A stretch of DNA of 64,000 nucleotides from Hoylesella loescheii DSM 19665 = JCM 12249 = ATCC 15930 (GTDB lineage: Bacteria; Bacteroidota; Bacteroidia; Bacteroidales; Bacteroidaceae). Each line of letters opens with the position of its first letter. Position 1 is the first letter of the stretch. The notes beneath the pieces are model-generated. The model searched no databases. It saw only the letters and a list, made by a program, of their open reading frames with translations, and was not told where the DNA came from. The translations under genes and the position numbers were made by a program. The stretch is taken from the NCBI RefSeq assembly GCF_000378085.1, contig NZ_KB899210.1, positions 434,001-498,000 on the forward strand. The letters run 5' to 3'. Below, piece after piece: positions 26,883-35,943 of the stretch.

Positions 26883-27368
26883 TTAAATAGGTCCGAACAG
26901 GCGCATCCAAATTCGTGTGTAAAAAGCCAACAAGTATCTGCGTATAGGGAAAAGTCCCATCCATAAGGTCGAATATACACGCCATTTAACACTGTTGGTC
27001 TTGTCTAACGTTTCTCTTCCTTTTCTATAAAAGCCTAGGGCAAAGCCTCTAATGTCTTCGCGCTTGCAATGCTCGGTGGCAAGGTTGCCGTCTCCACGCA
27101 GCGTTATATTGTCGCCATCAATCTTAACGATGCGATGAAGCACAAACACACCAGTGGATATTTCTGCCAGCACGGCATCGCCTTTTTGCAGCGTAGTAGG
27201 CTTGCTTAATAGGGCTTTGTCACGGCCGTGCTCCAAAAAAGGACGCATGCTATACCCCTTGAGCCCAAATGTCACCGTGTGGCCTTCTTCTAGAAAGCGA
27301 GCCACTTCGGGCAGAAACTGGGCATTTTCGAACTGCAATTCTCTTATTTCGCTATTGTTTGTCGGCAT
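26883..27368 (-). CDS. S24/S26-type peptidase with Ser-His signature
   Basis: 161 residues. LKGYSMRPFLEHG places the candidate nucleophile at Ser40; LQKGDAVLAEISTGVFVLHRIV places a His at residue 78, the arrangement of archaeal/ER-type signal peptidases rather than the bacterial Ser-Lys dyad. There is no N-terminal anchor; a hydrophobic C-terminal segment (LLAFYTRIWMRLF) may associate with membrane. The start overlaps the end of the kinase-like gene by 25 bp, indicating coupling. In RiPP-like neighbourhoods such proteins may cleave leader peptides; here that is inferred. Confidence 0.78.
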   Translation of the reverse strand: MPTNNSEIRELQFENAQFLPEVARFLEEGHTVTFGLKGYSMRPFLEHGRDKALLSKPTTLQKGDAVLAEISTGVFVLHRIVKIDGDNITLRGDGNLATEHCKREDIRGFALGFYRKGRETLDKTNSVKWRVYSTLWMGLFPIRRYLLAFYTRIWMRLFGPI

Positions 27369-28225
27369 AATAAGGCTGCATCTTTATCGGGTAAACAATG
27401 GGTTATGTAGATGCCCGTTGTCTCTATAATCTTAGTAATGGTGTTGCACGCGTTGTTAAACACGTCCTTATCCCACTTCATCGTAGAACAAGAGGGCAAC
27501 AACGAAGCAAAAGCTTCGATGGGTTTAAGACGTTCAACGCTATTAACTTTTGCTCGGTCGATACGCGAAATAGCGCCCAACTCGGCCTTAATGTTGCGAT
27601 AACATGGGGTTTTCCCACTCCACGGACTACCATATATATAGGGTTTGCCATCGATGATGCGAATAATGGGGTTATCGTCGTTCATCAAGTCGCAATTGGG
27701 AATATAGCGCAACCAAAGACTTACGTGCGTGCTTTTACCTGTTCCACTTTTAGCAGTGAAAGCATAACCACGGTTCTCGTGTCGAACAAGCGAGGCATGG
27801 ATAAGCAAAGTCTGTTTAAACGATCCTGCAAAAGCGTATGCCAGCATCAGGGCATTATTTATACCAAAGTTTCGCATAGAAAAGTTACCCTCCAATTTAC
27901 AGTAACAAAGCGAAAAGTCTTTGTTGGTATGGAGCAGGCAACAGAGTTTATCTTGGAGGTTGCGAATATGAAATTGGTAACCACCTGATGGTAAAACGTC
28001 TACCAAAGTCATGCCGTTGCCTGTGTCTATGTCCCTTATCAGCTCGGTATCTTCCGGTGAATAAGGCTTCAAATCGTTGGTTACAATGAGCTTTAAAAGC
28101 GGATTTACAGGTTCGCCCTCTATCTTGAAAGGTTCCAACGACTGTATGAGCGACCCGTCTATTGGTGTCGCATCTTCAAAAACAATGCTGATGTCGTGTT
28201 CGGCGATGTTAAAATTATAAGTCAT
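27344..28225 (-). CDS. HPr kinase-like P-loop protein
   Basis: About 293 residues from the ATG at 28225. The C-terminal half has the HprK/PEPCK-type P-loop AKSGTGKSTHVSLW and the paired acidic motif LMNDDNPIIR, then GSPWSGKTPCYRN. It lacks the N-terminal HprK sensor domain and the rest of a PTS context, so it is not a classical HPr kinase. Homologues occur beside PqqD-like and peptidase genes, where some phosphorylate RiPP peptides (lasso-peptide kinases). A longer frame from 28309 adds 28 residues with no family support. Confidence 0.75.
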   Translation of the reverse strand: MTYNFNIAEHDISIVFEDATPIDGSLIQSLEPFKIEGEPVNPLLKLIVTNDLKPYSPEDTELIRDIDTGNGMTLVDVLPSGGYQFHIRNLQDKLCCLLHTNKDFSLCYCKLEGNFSMRNFGINNALMLAYAFAGSFKQTLLIHASLVRHENRGYAFTAKSGTGKSTHVSLWLRYIPNCDLMNDDNPIIRIIDGKPYIYGSPWSGKTPCYRNIKAELGAISRIDRAKVNSVERLKPIEAFASLLPSCSTMKWDKDVFNNACNTITKIIETTGIYITHCLPDKDAALLCRQTIAK

Positions 28226-28364
28226 CAATGATGTTCTTCTCCGTGTGAGTACGTGATCAGCCAATGCCAACCAGGCAGTCACAAACCCTTGATAAGATTT
28301 AAATGACAAGTCCCTTTGTGCTTAGTGGCAGACCCGTAATTAGGGAATTATAGCCTCGAAGGCA

Positions 28365-28769
28365 TCATTTTTCGGGGGCAATAGGTTCGAATTTAAACTC
28401 ATTGCCTTTGATATAGCGCAAGTTGGCATCGCCTTTGGCCGCAGTTTTCTTCAAGAGTGTGGCATATTTCTTTTCTGCCTTTTTGCGCGAAAGGGCAAAA
28501 CACGTGATGCAAGTGGCGTTTGCGAAACCCTGCGATTGTAGGAAATCGCGAAGTTGATAAGAATAATTCTCTCGACTATAAAGGAATTTTCCCTTATCGT
28601 TAATCCATGCGTCAATCTCTTGAACGTCGGTCAAATAAGCCGTCGAGTCGTTGAACGAAGCGGCCATTCCAAATAGATAAACCTTGGTTTGAACTAATTT
28701 AGCAGAGGCCGTAGTGGCCAAAGTGAGCAAAAATGTTGCTACGAATAAGTATTTTTTTAATTGTATCAT
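28365..28769 (-). CDS. Secreted protein of unknown function
   Basis: 134 residues from the ATG at 28769, beginning with a signal peptide (MIQLKKYLFVATFLLTLATT, cleavage near SAK). The mature part has two close cysteines (ATCITCFALSRKKAEKKY) and a lysine-rich stretch, and ends FKFEPIAPEK. I recognise no family. It sits between rpoD (95 bp upstream on the same strand) and the kinase-like gene. Confidence 0.65.
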   Translation of the reverse strand: MIQLKKYLFVATFLLTLATTASAKLVQTKVYLFGMAASFNDSTAYLTDVQEIDAWINDKGKFLYSRENYSYQLRDFLQSQGFANATCITCFALSRKKAEKKYATLLKKTAAKGDANLRYIKGNEFKFEPIAPEK

Positions 28770-28864
28770 CTTCTGTTTGTTTGGCGGAAATCCGCCTTTA
28801 ATTCTTTGGCGTGACGTACACTGTTTATTACCCCATCGCCTTTTGCTTCTTAACAAAGCACATT

Positions 28865-29728
28865 TTATTGCCCAAGATAGGTTTTGAGCATTTTATTCTT
28901 GGTGTTGTTTCTCAGCCTACGTATGGCTTTCTCTTTTATCTGTCTCACGCGTTCGCGAGTTAGCCCATATTTGTCGCCAATCTCTTCGAGCGTCATTTCC
29001 ATTTGGTTGATACCGAAAAAGGCCTCAATAACATTACGTTCGCGTTCGTTGAGAAATTGTAAGGCTTCTGCAATCTCGGCTCGTAACGACTCTTTCACCA
29101 GTTCGTTGTCAACTGTTGGCATGTCCGAATTGGTTAGCAGGTCTAACAAACTGTTGTCTTCACCATCCACAAACGGTGCATCCACCGAGATATGTCTACC
29201 CGTTACCTTGATAGCATCTTCTATCTTATCTTCAGGCAGATCGGTTTTCTCGGCTATTTCGTTGATGCTGGGTCTGCGTTCGTTTTCTTGTTCGAACTTA
29301 TTGAGTATCTTATTGATCTTGTTTACCGACCCAACTTGATTGACGGGCAAGCGAACAATGCGGCTTTGTTCGGCAATGGCTTGTAAGATACTTTGCCTAA
29401 TCCACCACACCGCATAAGAAATAAACTTAAAACCACGAGTTTCATCGAATTTTTCGGCAGCTTTTATCAGGCCTACATTACCCTCATTGATGAGGTCTTG
29501 TAGGCTTAAGCCCTGGTTTTGATATTGTTTGGCAACAGACACGACAAACCGCAAGTTGGCTTTGGTTAGCTTCTCCAAGGCTTTTCGGTCGCCTTTTCTG
29601 ATGCGCTGTGCCAATTCAACTTCCTCTTCCACAGAAATTAGCTCCTCATGACCTATCTCCTGCAGGTACTTGTCCAGTGAGTCACTCTCCCTGTTCGTTA
29701 TCGATTTCGTGATTTTCAGCTGTCTCAT
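28865..29728 (-). CDS. rpoD: Primary sigma factor, short Bacteroidetes form
   Basis: 287 residues, the compact form usual in this phylum, which lacks the long region 1.1 of E. coli sigma-70. Regions are clear: 1.2 ([16 protein letters not shown]), 2 ([50 protein letters not shown]), 3 and 4 ([20 protein letters not shown]). It recognises the TTTG/TAnnTTTG promoters seen across this window. It has its own strong promoter at 29787-29756. Confidence 0.97.
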   Translation of the reverse strand: MRQLKITKSITNRESDSLDKYLQEIGHEELISVEEEVELAQRIRKGDRKALEKLTKANLRFVVSVAKQYQNQGLSLQDLINEGNVGLIKAAEKFDETRGFKFISYAVWWIRQSILQAIAEQSRIVRLPVNQVGSVNKINKILNKFEQENERRPSINEIAEKTDLPEDKIEDAIKVTGRHISVDAPFVDGEDNSLLDLLTNSDMPTVDNELVKESLRAEIAEALQFLNERERNVIEAFFGINQMEMTLEEIGDKYGLTRERVRQIKEKAIRRLRNNTKNKMLKTYLGQ

Positions 29729-29755
29729 TAAGCGTTGCTTTTATATGCTTGTATG

Positions 29756-29787
29756 CAAATTTAATGACTTTGAGGCACATCCACAAA
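29756..29787 (-). promoter_or_regulatory. Promoter of rpoD
   Basis: On the minus strand TTTG (29787-29784), 20 bp, TAAATTTG (29763-29756); about 28 nt before the ATG. Confidence 0.78.
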
Positions 29788-29839
29788 TCTTTTTGCTTTT
29801 TTTTGTTTATTCAACTGCATCTTCGTGGCAGTGCAAAAG

Positions 29840-29870
29840 AAAAGGCAGACGATGACATCGCCTGCCTTTT
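29840..29870 (-). terminator. Terminator after the ECF sigma operon
   Basis: AAAAGGCAG and CTGCCTTTT enclose an inner CGATG/CATCG stem, with T-rich sequence on both sides, so it can stop transcription in either direction. It lies about 45 bp after the DUF5056 gene. Confidence 0.8.
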
Positions 29871-29914
29871 CTTTTTCTTATGCATGGTTTGTTGGGTGGG
29901 CTATAGTCTCCTCA

Positions 29915-30265
29915 TCAGTCTTTAGAGAGACTGAGATTGTATACCGTAACACCGATAAACGTTAGTAGGGCAACGAATAAGACTATGGGTCTGAAGCTGG
30001 TGAGGTTAACAGCCAACAGCGATTCGTAGAACCGCACGCCTATGTTACGACCAACGAGCCCCAGTTGTTCCCAACCTCGCGTGAACAGAATAAACGCCAA
30101 ACCCACCATACAACAGAAGAGTGTCCATATCCTGTTGTAGGTGCGGATAGCCGAACGGGGTAGCTTTTGCATCACACGCTCAGAAAAGCCATCGTCGAAA
30201 ATTTCTTGTTTATGCTCCGAAAAGAAGTGCATCAACAATTCGTCATCTCTTTCTGTCATATCCAT
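29915..30265 (-). CDS. DUF5056-like membrane protein, putative anti-sigma
   Basis: 116 residues. A charged N-terminus (MTERDDELLMHFFSEHKQEI, then DDGFSERVMQKLP) is followed by two transmembrane helices (about 48-62 and 93-110). This matches the DUF5056 family found beside ECF sigma genes in Bacteroidales. It overlaps the 3' end of the sigma gene by 23 bp, supporting an anti-sigma role; that function is inferred from context. Confidence 0.75.
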   Translation of the reverse strand: MDMTERDDELLMHFFSEHKQEIFDDGFSERVMQKLPRSAIRTYNRIWTLFCCMVGLAFILFTRGWEQLGLVGRNIGVRFYESLLAVNLTSFRPIVLFVALLTFIGVTVYNLSLSKD

Positions 30266-30794
30266 TGTCTTTTAAGTATCGGGTCATTTTTTCTTTTCCT
30301 CTGAACAAGTGCGACTTTACTGTGCCGGCAGCCATTCCTGTTATCTCGGCAATTTTGTCGATGGGTTGCCCCTCCATCAACTGCAAGGTGACGCATGTTC
30401 TTTCGTAACTGCTCAGCATATTCAGAGCTTCATAGATATCTAGCGAAACCGTTGTGTCGGAAATATCAGCATTTCGCCTGTCCACTTCCATCGTTTCCAA
30501 ATCCTCGGTCTGCTTATTGCTGCGTGTATAATCGTAAAACACATTGTAGGCAATGCGGTAAAGCCACGTGGAAAAGGCTGCGCCACCTCTGAATTTGGCA
30601 ATATTGAGGTAAGCTTTCACGAAAGTGTCCTGTGCCAAGTCATCGCTCAACGGTTTATTTCCCAACGTTTGGTTGAGAAAGAAACGCCTGATGGGCGACT
30701 GATACCGCACAACCAGCTCGTTAAAAGCTTTACGGTTGTGTTGTTCAGCCGCCATGGCAACCAGGGTATTATCGTTGAGCTGAGTCACGTTCAT
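30243..30794 (-). CDS. ECF-type RNA polymerase sigma factor
   Basis: 183 residues with sigma region 2 (FNELVVRYQSPIRRFF, DLAQDTFVKAYLNIAKF, FSTWLYRIAYNVFYDYTRS) and region 4 (SYERTCVTLQLMEGQPIDKIAEITG, GTVKSHLFRGKEKM). Extracytoplasmic-function sigma factors respond to envelope signals. It starts one base after the stop of the upstream membrane protein and overlaps its putative anti-sigma. No SusCD-type receptor is adjacent, so it is not of the FecI/SusR nutrient type by context. Confidence 0.92.
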   Translation of the reverse strand: MNVTQLNDNTLVAMAAEQHNRKAFNELVVRYQSPIRRFFLNQTLGNKPLSDDLAQDTFVKAYLNIAKFRGGAAFSTWLYRIAYNVFYDYTRSNKQTEDLETMEVDRRNADISDTTVSLDIYEALNMLSSYERTCVTLQLMEGQPIDKIAEITGMAAGTVKSHLFRGKEKMTRYLKDNGYDRKR

Positions 30795-31466
30795 TTAGAA
30801 TTCGGGATGGTTGTCTTCGTTTTTATTTTCACGTCTTTTGCGAGAAGCGCGGGCCATATACACCTGTCCGAGTCCGTAGCATAGCACCAGCAGGCCAACG
30901 CCGGCAAGTTCTTCTGCATCGAACAATAGGAACATCAGAGCCAAGCCCAGTCCAATGGCAGAGTTCTTTACGCCTTTTCTCCACAGGGTTTCATCGCTGT
31001 CGGTTAGTGGAGATTCTACTCCCGTTGCTGGTAACTGCCCCATTTCCATAGCCTTTATCGACAATTTCACACGGTCGTTATGCCGCTTTATCAGATAATA
31101 GATGATAAAGGCGAAGATGAGGAATGGTGCAACCAGGAAGAGGAATACGCAAACGACAACAAATATAGCCGCAAGCGTTCCACCAGGACCATGATTTAAC
31201 AGCCAGTTCAATGCACTCACGGGATCACGATTATCATCGAAGTCGTCGCTATCCATACTCATCGAATTGGACATATAAATGCTATCCGAATTCGATCCAC
31301 TAACGGAAGTGGTATCAGAATAGACCTCAACGGATGCCGAAGCACTGTCGGCCTTCAGCGAAACGGTTGTAGTCCTGTGGCGATGTCGGTGCTTTGGGGT
31401 GGCATCCATGGCTGAAACTCCGACCAGAAACAGCATGGAAAACGCCAATAGATATTTTTTCATCAT
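30795..31466 (-). CDS. DUF6249-like membrane protein with signal peptide
   Basis: 223 residues: an N-terminal signal peptide (KKYLLAFSMLFLVGVSAMDA), a His/Arg-rich stretch (KHRHRHR), a long Ser/Asp-rich linker, then two or three transmembrane helices (AAIFVVVCVFLFLVAPFLIF and IGLGLALMFLLFDA) and a basic C-terminus. Similar proteins occur next to ECF sigma genes in Bacteroidales. It abuts the sigma gene with no gap and shares its transcript. Probably the envelope-facing member of the regulatory unit; function unknown. Confidence 0.65.
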   Translation of the reverse strand: MMKKYLLAFSMLFLVGVSAMDATPKHRHRHRTTTVSLKADSASASVEVYSDTTSVSGSNSDSIYMSNSMSMDSDDFDDNRDPVSALNWLLNHGPGGTLAAIFVVVCVFLFLVAPFLIFAFIIYYLIKRHNDRVKLSIKAMEMGQLPATGVESPLTDSDETLWRKGVKNSAIGLGLALMFLLFDAEELAGVGLLVLCYGLGQVYMARASRKRRENKNEDNHPEF

Positions 31467-31518
31467 GTTGTTGTTTTATCGTTTTTATGTATATATGACG
31501 TAAACAAATGTATTTTAG

Positions 31519-31549
31519 TTGCAGAGGATGAAAAAAAAACATATATTTG
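31519..31549 (+). promoter_or_regulatory. Promoter of the rRNA methyltransferase-thyA-folA operon
   Basis: TTG at 31519-31521, 20 bp, TATATTTG at 31542-31549; 22 nt before the ATG. A minus-strand TACATTTG (31512-31505) nearby could serve the divergent ECF operon. Confidence 0.7.
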
Positions 31550-31571
31550 TACTCGCAAAAGAGAAGAAAGC

Positions 31572-32975
31572 ATGGCTTTACCACAAGAATTCACCACTTA
31601 TACAAGGGCTTTAATGGGTGACGAACTTTATGAAAAGTTGCATGTCGCATTAGAACAAAACCCTCCTGTAAGCATAAGACTCAACCCGTTTAAGACAATA
31701 AACGGCGAGACGGAGGTGTATAATGTGGACGAAGGTGTGGCATGGAGCGACAACGGGTATTATCTTTCAGGGCGACCTAACTTTACGTTCGATCCGCTTT
31801 TTCATACTGGGGCCTATTACGTACAAGAGGCATCATCGATGTTTGTTGCGTGGATAGTGAAACAATTGATACACTCGCCCATCACGATGCTCGACCTCTG
31901 TGCTGCTCCAGGCGGTAAATCTACTGCGCTGAGGAGTGTTCTGCCACGAGGAAGTTTGCTCTTTTGCAACGAACCCATAACGCAAAGGGCCAGCATCTTG
32001 GCAGAAAACGTGCAGAAATTTGGGCATCCCGACATGGTAGTGACTAGCAATTTCGCAGCCGACTATCGCAAGAGTGGCTTACAGTTCGATGCTATCTTGG
32101 CCGACGTACCTTGCTCTGGCGAAGGCATGTTCAGGAAAGATGCGGGAGCAATTGCCGAGTGGAGCGAAACGAATGTGGAACATTGCTGGCGATTGCAACG
32201 CGAAATTATTGCCGACATTTGGCCTTGTCTGAAACCGGGCGGACTACTCATATACTCCACCTGCACCTTTAACGACAAGGAAAACGAACGTAATGTTGAG
32301 TGGATAGCACAAGAGCTGGGTGCCATTTCCGACCTTCCCCCCATTCCATCTGCATGGAAGATTACGGGAAGTATAGGTTCTGAACTCCCCGCTTGCAGGT
32401 TTATTCCAGGCATATCTAAGGGTGAAGGTCTCTTCTTATGTGTGCTTAGGAAGAGGTACGAACATGATATTGTACACGATGAGCGGAAAAAACGTTCTCA
32501 AAAATACATGACACAAAAAAATAAATTGCCCGAAATGCCACAGTGGCTAAACGACAATTTCGCGTTCGAGACGTGCCAAATTAACGGCAACATCCACGCT
32601 ATACCCAGTGAATGGACAAGTCTGTTCGATAAGGCCAGCACGGCATTGCGCATTGTTCACGCAGGAGTTGCGCTGGCTACACCAAAAGGAAAAGATCTTG
32701 TTCCACATCCCGCACTCGCCCACTCCATCGCTCTCAACACCGATGCATTCTGCAAATGCGAACTTGATTATGACTCGGCCATCGCTTTCTTACGGCGAGA
32801 GGCCATCACCTTGACACCAGAAACGCCACGCGGATACGTGTTGGTTACTTATCAAGGCATGCCACTTGGCTTCGTAAAGAATATCGGCAATCGCGCCAAC
32901 AACCTCTACCCGCAAGAGTGGCGTATAAAAAGTACGCACATTCCACAACCACAACAGATTATAAAATTAAGATGA
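31572..32975 (+). CDS. rsmF: rRNA cytosine-C5-methyltransferase (RsmF/NOL1-NOP2-Sun family)
   Basis: 467 residues. SAM-binding motif [16 protein letters not shown], catalytic [11 protein letters not shown] (Cys of motif IV) and [14 protein letters not shown] (Cys of motif VI) define the m5C methyltransferases. The C-terminal ~130 residues form a PUA-like extension as in RsmF, and it ends [18 protein letters not shown], typical of that domain. The target base is inferred from architecture. Its stop overlaps the thyA start by 4 bp (ATGA). Confidence 0.9.
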   Translation: MALPQEFTTYTRALMGDELYEKLHVALEQNPPVSIRLNPFKTINGETEVYNVDEGVAWSDNGYYLSGRPNFTFDPLFHTGAYYVQEASSMFVAWIVKQLIHSPITMLDLCAAPGGKSTALRSVLPRGSLLFCNEPITQRASILAENVQKFGHPDMVVTSNFAADYRKSGLQFDAILADVPCSGEGMFRKDAGAIAEWSETNVEHCWRLQREIIADIWPCLKPGGLLIYSTCTFNDKENERNVEWIAQELGAISDLPPIPSAWKITGSIGSELPACRFIPGISKGEGLFLCVLRKRYEHDIVHDERKKRSQKYMTQKNKLPEMPQWLNDNFAFETCQINGNIHAIPSEWTSLFDKASTALRIVHAGVALATPKGKDLVPHPALAHSIALNTDAFCKCELDYDSAIAFLRREAITLTPETPRGYVLVTYQGMPLGFVKNIGNRANNLYPQEWRIKSTHIPQPQQIIKLR

Positions 32976-33766
32976 AACAATATTTAGACTTGCTTCAACG
33001 CATCGTGAATGAAGGCACACGCAAGGAAGATCGCACAGGAACGGGAACGTTAAGCGTTTTCGGACACCAGATGCGTTTTAACCTCCAAGAGGGTTTCCCA
33101 TTGCTAACCACAAAGAAGCTACACCTCAAATCCATTATCCACGAGTTGCTTTGGTTTCTTAAAGGAGACACTAACGTAAAGTATCTGCAAGAAAACGGCG
33201 TGAGGATTTGGAACGAATGGGCTGACGAAAACGGTGAGTTGGGGCCTGTTTATGGGCATCAATGGCGGTCGTGGCCCAATTATAACGGTGGGCACATCGA
33301 CCAAATACAAAGCATTATAAATGCCTTGAAGACCAATCCAGACTCTCGACGAATGATTGTCAGTGCATGGAATGTGGCCGAAGTTGACCAAATGGCTCTT
33401 CCACCCTGCCATTGCCTATTCCAGTTTTACGTTGCCGAGGATAAGTTAAGCCTGCAACTGTATCAGCGTTCTGCAGACACATTCCTCGGTGTACCGTTTA
33501 ATATCGCCTCGTATGCCCTGCTAACGATGATGATGGCACAAGTCTGTGGCCTGCAACCTGGTGATTTTATCCACACCACAGGCGACACCCACCTCTATCT
33601 AAACCATTTGGATCAGGCCAAAGAGCAGCTGAGACGCACTCCGAGAACTTTACCTAAGATGGCGATTAACCCCAATGTGACTAGCATTTTCGATTTCAAA
33701 TACGACGATTTTACCCTCGAAGGATACGATCCTTTGCCCCATATCAAGGCCGAAGTGTCGGTATAG
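32972..33766 (+). CDS. thyA: Thymidylate synthase
   Basis: Methylates dUMP to dTMP using methylene-tetrahydrofolate. 264 residues from the ATG at 32972, beginning [12 protein letters not shown]. Motifs: [29 protein letters not shown], catalytic Cys in [14 protein letters not shown], and [20 protein letters not shown]. Translationally coupled to the gene before it and followed by folA, which regenerates tetrahydrofolate from the dihydrofolate it makes. Confidence 0.97.
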   Translation: MKQYLDLLQRIVNEGTRKEDRTGTGTLSVFGHQMRFNLQEGFPLLTTKKLHLKSIIHELLWFLKGDTNVKYLQENGVRIWNEWADENGELGPVYGHQWRSWPNYNGGHIDQIQSIINALKTNPDSRRMIVSAWNVAEVDQMALPPCHCLFQFYVAEDKLSLQLYQRSADTFLGVPFNIASYALLTMMMAQVCGLQPGDFIHTTGDTHLYLNHLDQAKEQLRRTPRTLPKMAINPNVTSIFDFKYDDFTLEGYDPLPHIKAEVSV

Positions 33767-33787
33767 AACTCCCTAACATACAAGGTT

Positions 33788-34288
33788 ATGCAGATAAATA
33801 TCATAGCTGCCGTGGCCCGAAACAATGCCATTGGCTATCAAAACAAACTTATCTATTGGTTACCCAACGACCTGAAACGCTTTAAGGCACTTACCACTGG
33901 GCACACCATCATTATGGGGAGAAACACCTTCTTGTCGCTTCCCAAGGGTGCATTACCCAATAGGCGCAACGTAGTGTTAAGCACTACGCAAACCGTTTTT
34001 CCTGGTTGTGAATGCTTCTCGTCACTACACGATGCACTGCAAAGTTGCTCTACCGACGAAGACATATATATAATAGGTGGCGCGAAACTCTACAACGAGG
34101 CCATTACCATTGCCCACAAACTGCTTTTAACCGAGGTAGACGACACGCCAGACAAGGCCGACGCCTTCTTTCCCAGCTATGATGGTTGGGCAGAAAAGGA
34201 TCGTCAGTGTCACAAAAAGGACGAGAAGCACGATTTCGACTATTGTTTCGTCGATTATGAACGTACAACTACACCAACTCTCGGCTAA
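33788..34288 (+). CDS. folA: Dihydrofolate reductase
   Basis: Reduces dihydrofolate to tetrahydrofolate. 166 residues with IAAVARNNAIGYQNKL (Met20-loop region), LPNDLKRFKALTTGHTIIMGRNTF, LPNRRNVVLS and IYIIGGAKLYNEAI (NADPH site). It lies 21 bp after thyA in the usual order. An active-site acidic residue is at Asp in WLPNDLKRF. Confidence 0.96.
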   Translation: MQINIIAAVARNNAIGYQNKLIYWLPNDLKRFKALTTGHTIIMGRNTFLSLPKGALPNRRNVVLSTTQTVFPGCECFSSLHDALQSCSTDEDIYIIGGAKLYNEAITIAHKLLLTEVDDTPDKADAFFPSYDGWAEKDRQCHKKDEKHDFDYCFVDYERTTTPTLG

Positions 34289-34323
34289 TCCTAAGCAGAT
34301 AAGATACATATAGATACAAAAGT

Positions 34324-35043
34324 ATGATTATAAAAATATGTGGCATGCAACATGCCAACGACGTCAAGATGGCCTCACAAATAGGCGTCGACCTTCTTGG
34401 TTTCGATTTCATTCCCCAAAGTCCGCGATACGTAAAGATGGTTTCGTCGCAGGCAGGTATTATTCCCGACTTCAGCGTAGAACGACTTCGGGCGTTGAGC
34501 CAACAAACGAACACCCCTCAACCACAACCTATAACCATTAGCCGAGTTGGCGTTTTCACCGACGACATGCCACAAAATATCGTTACACGCGTTTACAATT
34601 ATGCCCTTGATTATGTGCAACTAAATGGTGACGAACCTGCTGTTACCCTCGAAAACCTACGTCGCACCATCGACCCAGACATACGCAAAGGCATAAAAAT
34701 CATCAAAAGGATTGACATTGCCACACAAGCCGACTTATCTAAGGCTATGGAATACGAGGGTAAAGCCGACCTCTTGCTGTTTCATATCACAGCAAATGAA
34801 GCCGAGATGCAAGTCGCCAGCGATGGGAATTCACAACTAAACCAACTGCTTTCAGCATACCTTGGCACCACACCGTTTTTAATAAGCAAGCCCAATGCCC
34901 CATTCGACACATTATTAATAAGGAGTATCTCCCATCCGCAATTCGCAGGAATAAACATAGATACACAGTTCGAGTTAGAGCTTGGCAAAAAAGACATGGC
35001 ATCGTTACAAGAATATGTTGAAGCCATTAAGGCCATCAAATAA
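34324..35043 (+). CDS. TrpF-like protein lacking key active-site residues
   Basis: 239 residues, longer than a normal phosphoribosylanthranilate isomerase (~205). The N-terminal half is clearly TrpF: IIKICGMQHANDV with the catalytic Cys, GFDFIPQSPRYV, SRVGVFTDD and DYVQLNGDE. The second half departs from the family: the segment aligning with the catalytic Asp reads ADLLLFHI, the GGTG phosphate loop reads ASDGN, and the later AGG and SSG phosphate contacts read SKP and DTQ. Isomerase activity is therefore doubtful. It lies between folA (35 bp) and an amidotransferase gene (39 bp). Confidence 0.75.
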   Translation: MIIKICGMQHANDVKMASQIGVDLLGFDFIPQSPRYVKMVSSQAGIIPDFSVERLRALSQQTNTPQPQPITISRVGVFTDDMPQNIVTRVYNYALDYVQLNGDEPAVTLENLRRTIDPDIRKGIKIIKRIDIATQADLSKAMEYEGKADLLLFHITANEAEMQVASDGNSQLNQLLSAYLGTTPFLISKPNAPFDTLLIRSISHPQFAGINIDTQFELELGKKDMASLQEYVEAIKAIK

Positions 35044-35082
35044 CTATATCTACTATAAACGCCACAGCGAATAAGTCCAACT

Positions 35083-35649
35083 ATGAATATAGTTATTATC
35101 GACAACTACGATTCCTTCACGTTTAACCTCGTTCACCTCATTGAAAGTCTTGGTGCAAAGGTAACAATATTGAAGAACGATAAGTTTGATCTTGTCGACC
35201 TCGAACCTTACGATAAGATTGTGCTTAGTCCTGGACCAGGACTTCCTTCAGAAGCTGGAAAAACTATGGACGTGATAAAAGCCTACGCCCAAACCAAGCC
35301 TATACTGGGCGTGTGCCTAGGTCATCAGGCTATTGCAATGGCCTATGGAGGAACGCTAACCAACCTTTCAAAGGTGTGCCACGGAATATCTACTCAGGGA
35401 ACGAACCTCGGCAACGATCTCATCTTTGAAGGATTGCCCACCCAAGTGCCAATGGGCAGATACCATAGCTGGGTTGTGACTCCGCAAAGCGTGAGTGATC
35501 CACTAGAAGTAACAGCCCTAAGCGACGATGGACTAATAATGGGTATCCGTCACAAACAGCTTAGGTTGCATGGGATACAGTTTCATCCCGAGAGCATTTT
35601 AACCCCAGACGGCAAAACTATTATGAATAACTGGCTGAGTAAAGGCTAA
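35083..35649 (+). CDS. Anthranilate/aminodeoxychorismate synthase glutaminase subunit
   Basis: 188-residue class I glutamine amidotransferase of the TrpG/PabA group. Catalytic Cys in ILGVCLGHQAIA, His and Glu in GIQFHPESILT, and the oxyanion-region motif LSPGPGLPSEAG. It supplies ammonia to a TrpE or PabB partner, neither of which is adjacent. The TrpF-like neighbour suggests tryptophan synthesis, while thyA-folA upstream suggests p-aminobenzoate and folate (PabA). Sequence alone does not separate the two; many bacteria use one subunit for both. Confidence 0.9.
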   Translation: MNIVIIDNYDSFTFNLVHLIESLGAKVTILKNDKFDLVDLEPYDKIVLSPGPGLPSEAGKTMDVIKAYAQTKPILGVCLGHQAIAMAYGGTLTNLSKVCHGISTQGTNLGNDLIFEGLPTQVPMGRYHSWVVTPQSVSDPLEVTALSDDGLIMGIRHKQLRLHGIQFHPESILTPDGKTIMNNWLSKG

Positions 35650-35822
35650 TTATTAAATTTCGTGTTTTACGTTCATCAATCAGTTTAACTCATTATCATA
35701 TAATGCATTAAGAACTATCTATGAAGTAATTATCTAACATCTGCGCATACAAACCGAACCATTATTTTATTCAAAAATGTATATTTAGTCCTTAAAAATA
35801 TATGTTTTATAAAATAAAATCA

Positions 35823-35830
35823 TACCTTTG
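35823..35830 (+). promoter_or_regulatory. -7 promoter element of the sulfatase gene
   Basis: TACCTTTG in a very AT-rich stretch; the -33 box is unclear. The predicted leader to the ATG at 35944 contains a 29-codon ORF (35832-35921) that I cannot confirm as coding. Confidence 0.45.
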
Positions 35831-35943
35831 TATGAGAAAAAAGGACTTTATGAATACCAAGAGCCCATTTATCATGATAACCAAACACCAAAACAGCTAT
35901 TTGATGGAGCAAATGGTATGAAACCTTAAGCTTGCCTGAACTT

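Noticed and set aside
26848..26985. Upstream extension of the PqqD-like gene
   Set aside because: It overlaps the peptidase gene by over 100 bp; the domain starts at the ATG at 26847.
26578..28225. Complete lasso-peptide cluster
   Set aside because: No asparagine-synthetase-like cyclase, transglutaminase-like B2 protein or precursor gene is present.
31519..31549. Riboswitch upstream of the folate operon
   Set aside because: The leader is only about 20 nt, too short for any known folate riboswitch.
35832..35921. 29-codon ORF in the sulfatase leader
   Set aside because: It begins at the predicted transcription start and has no distinctive content; kept only as a remark.
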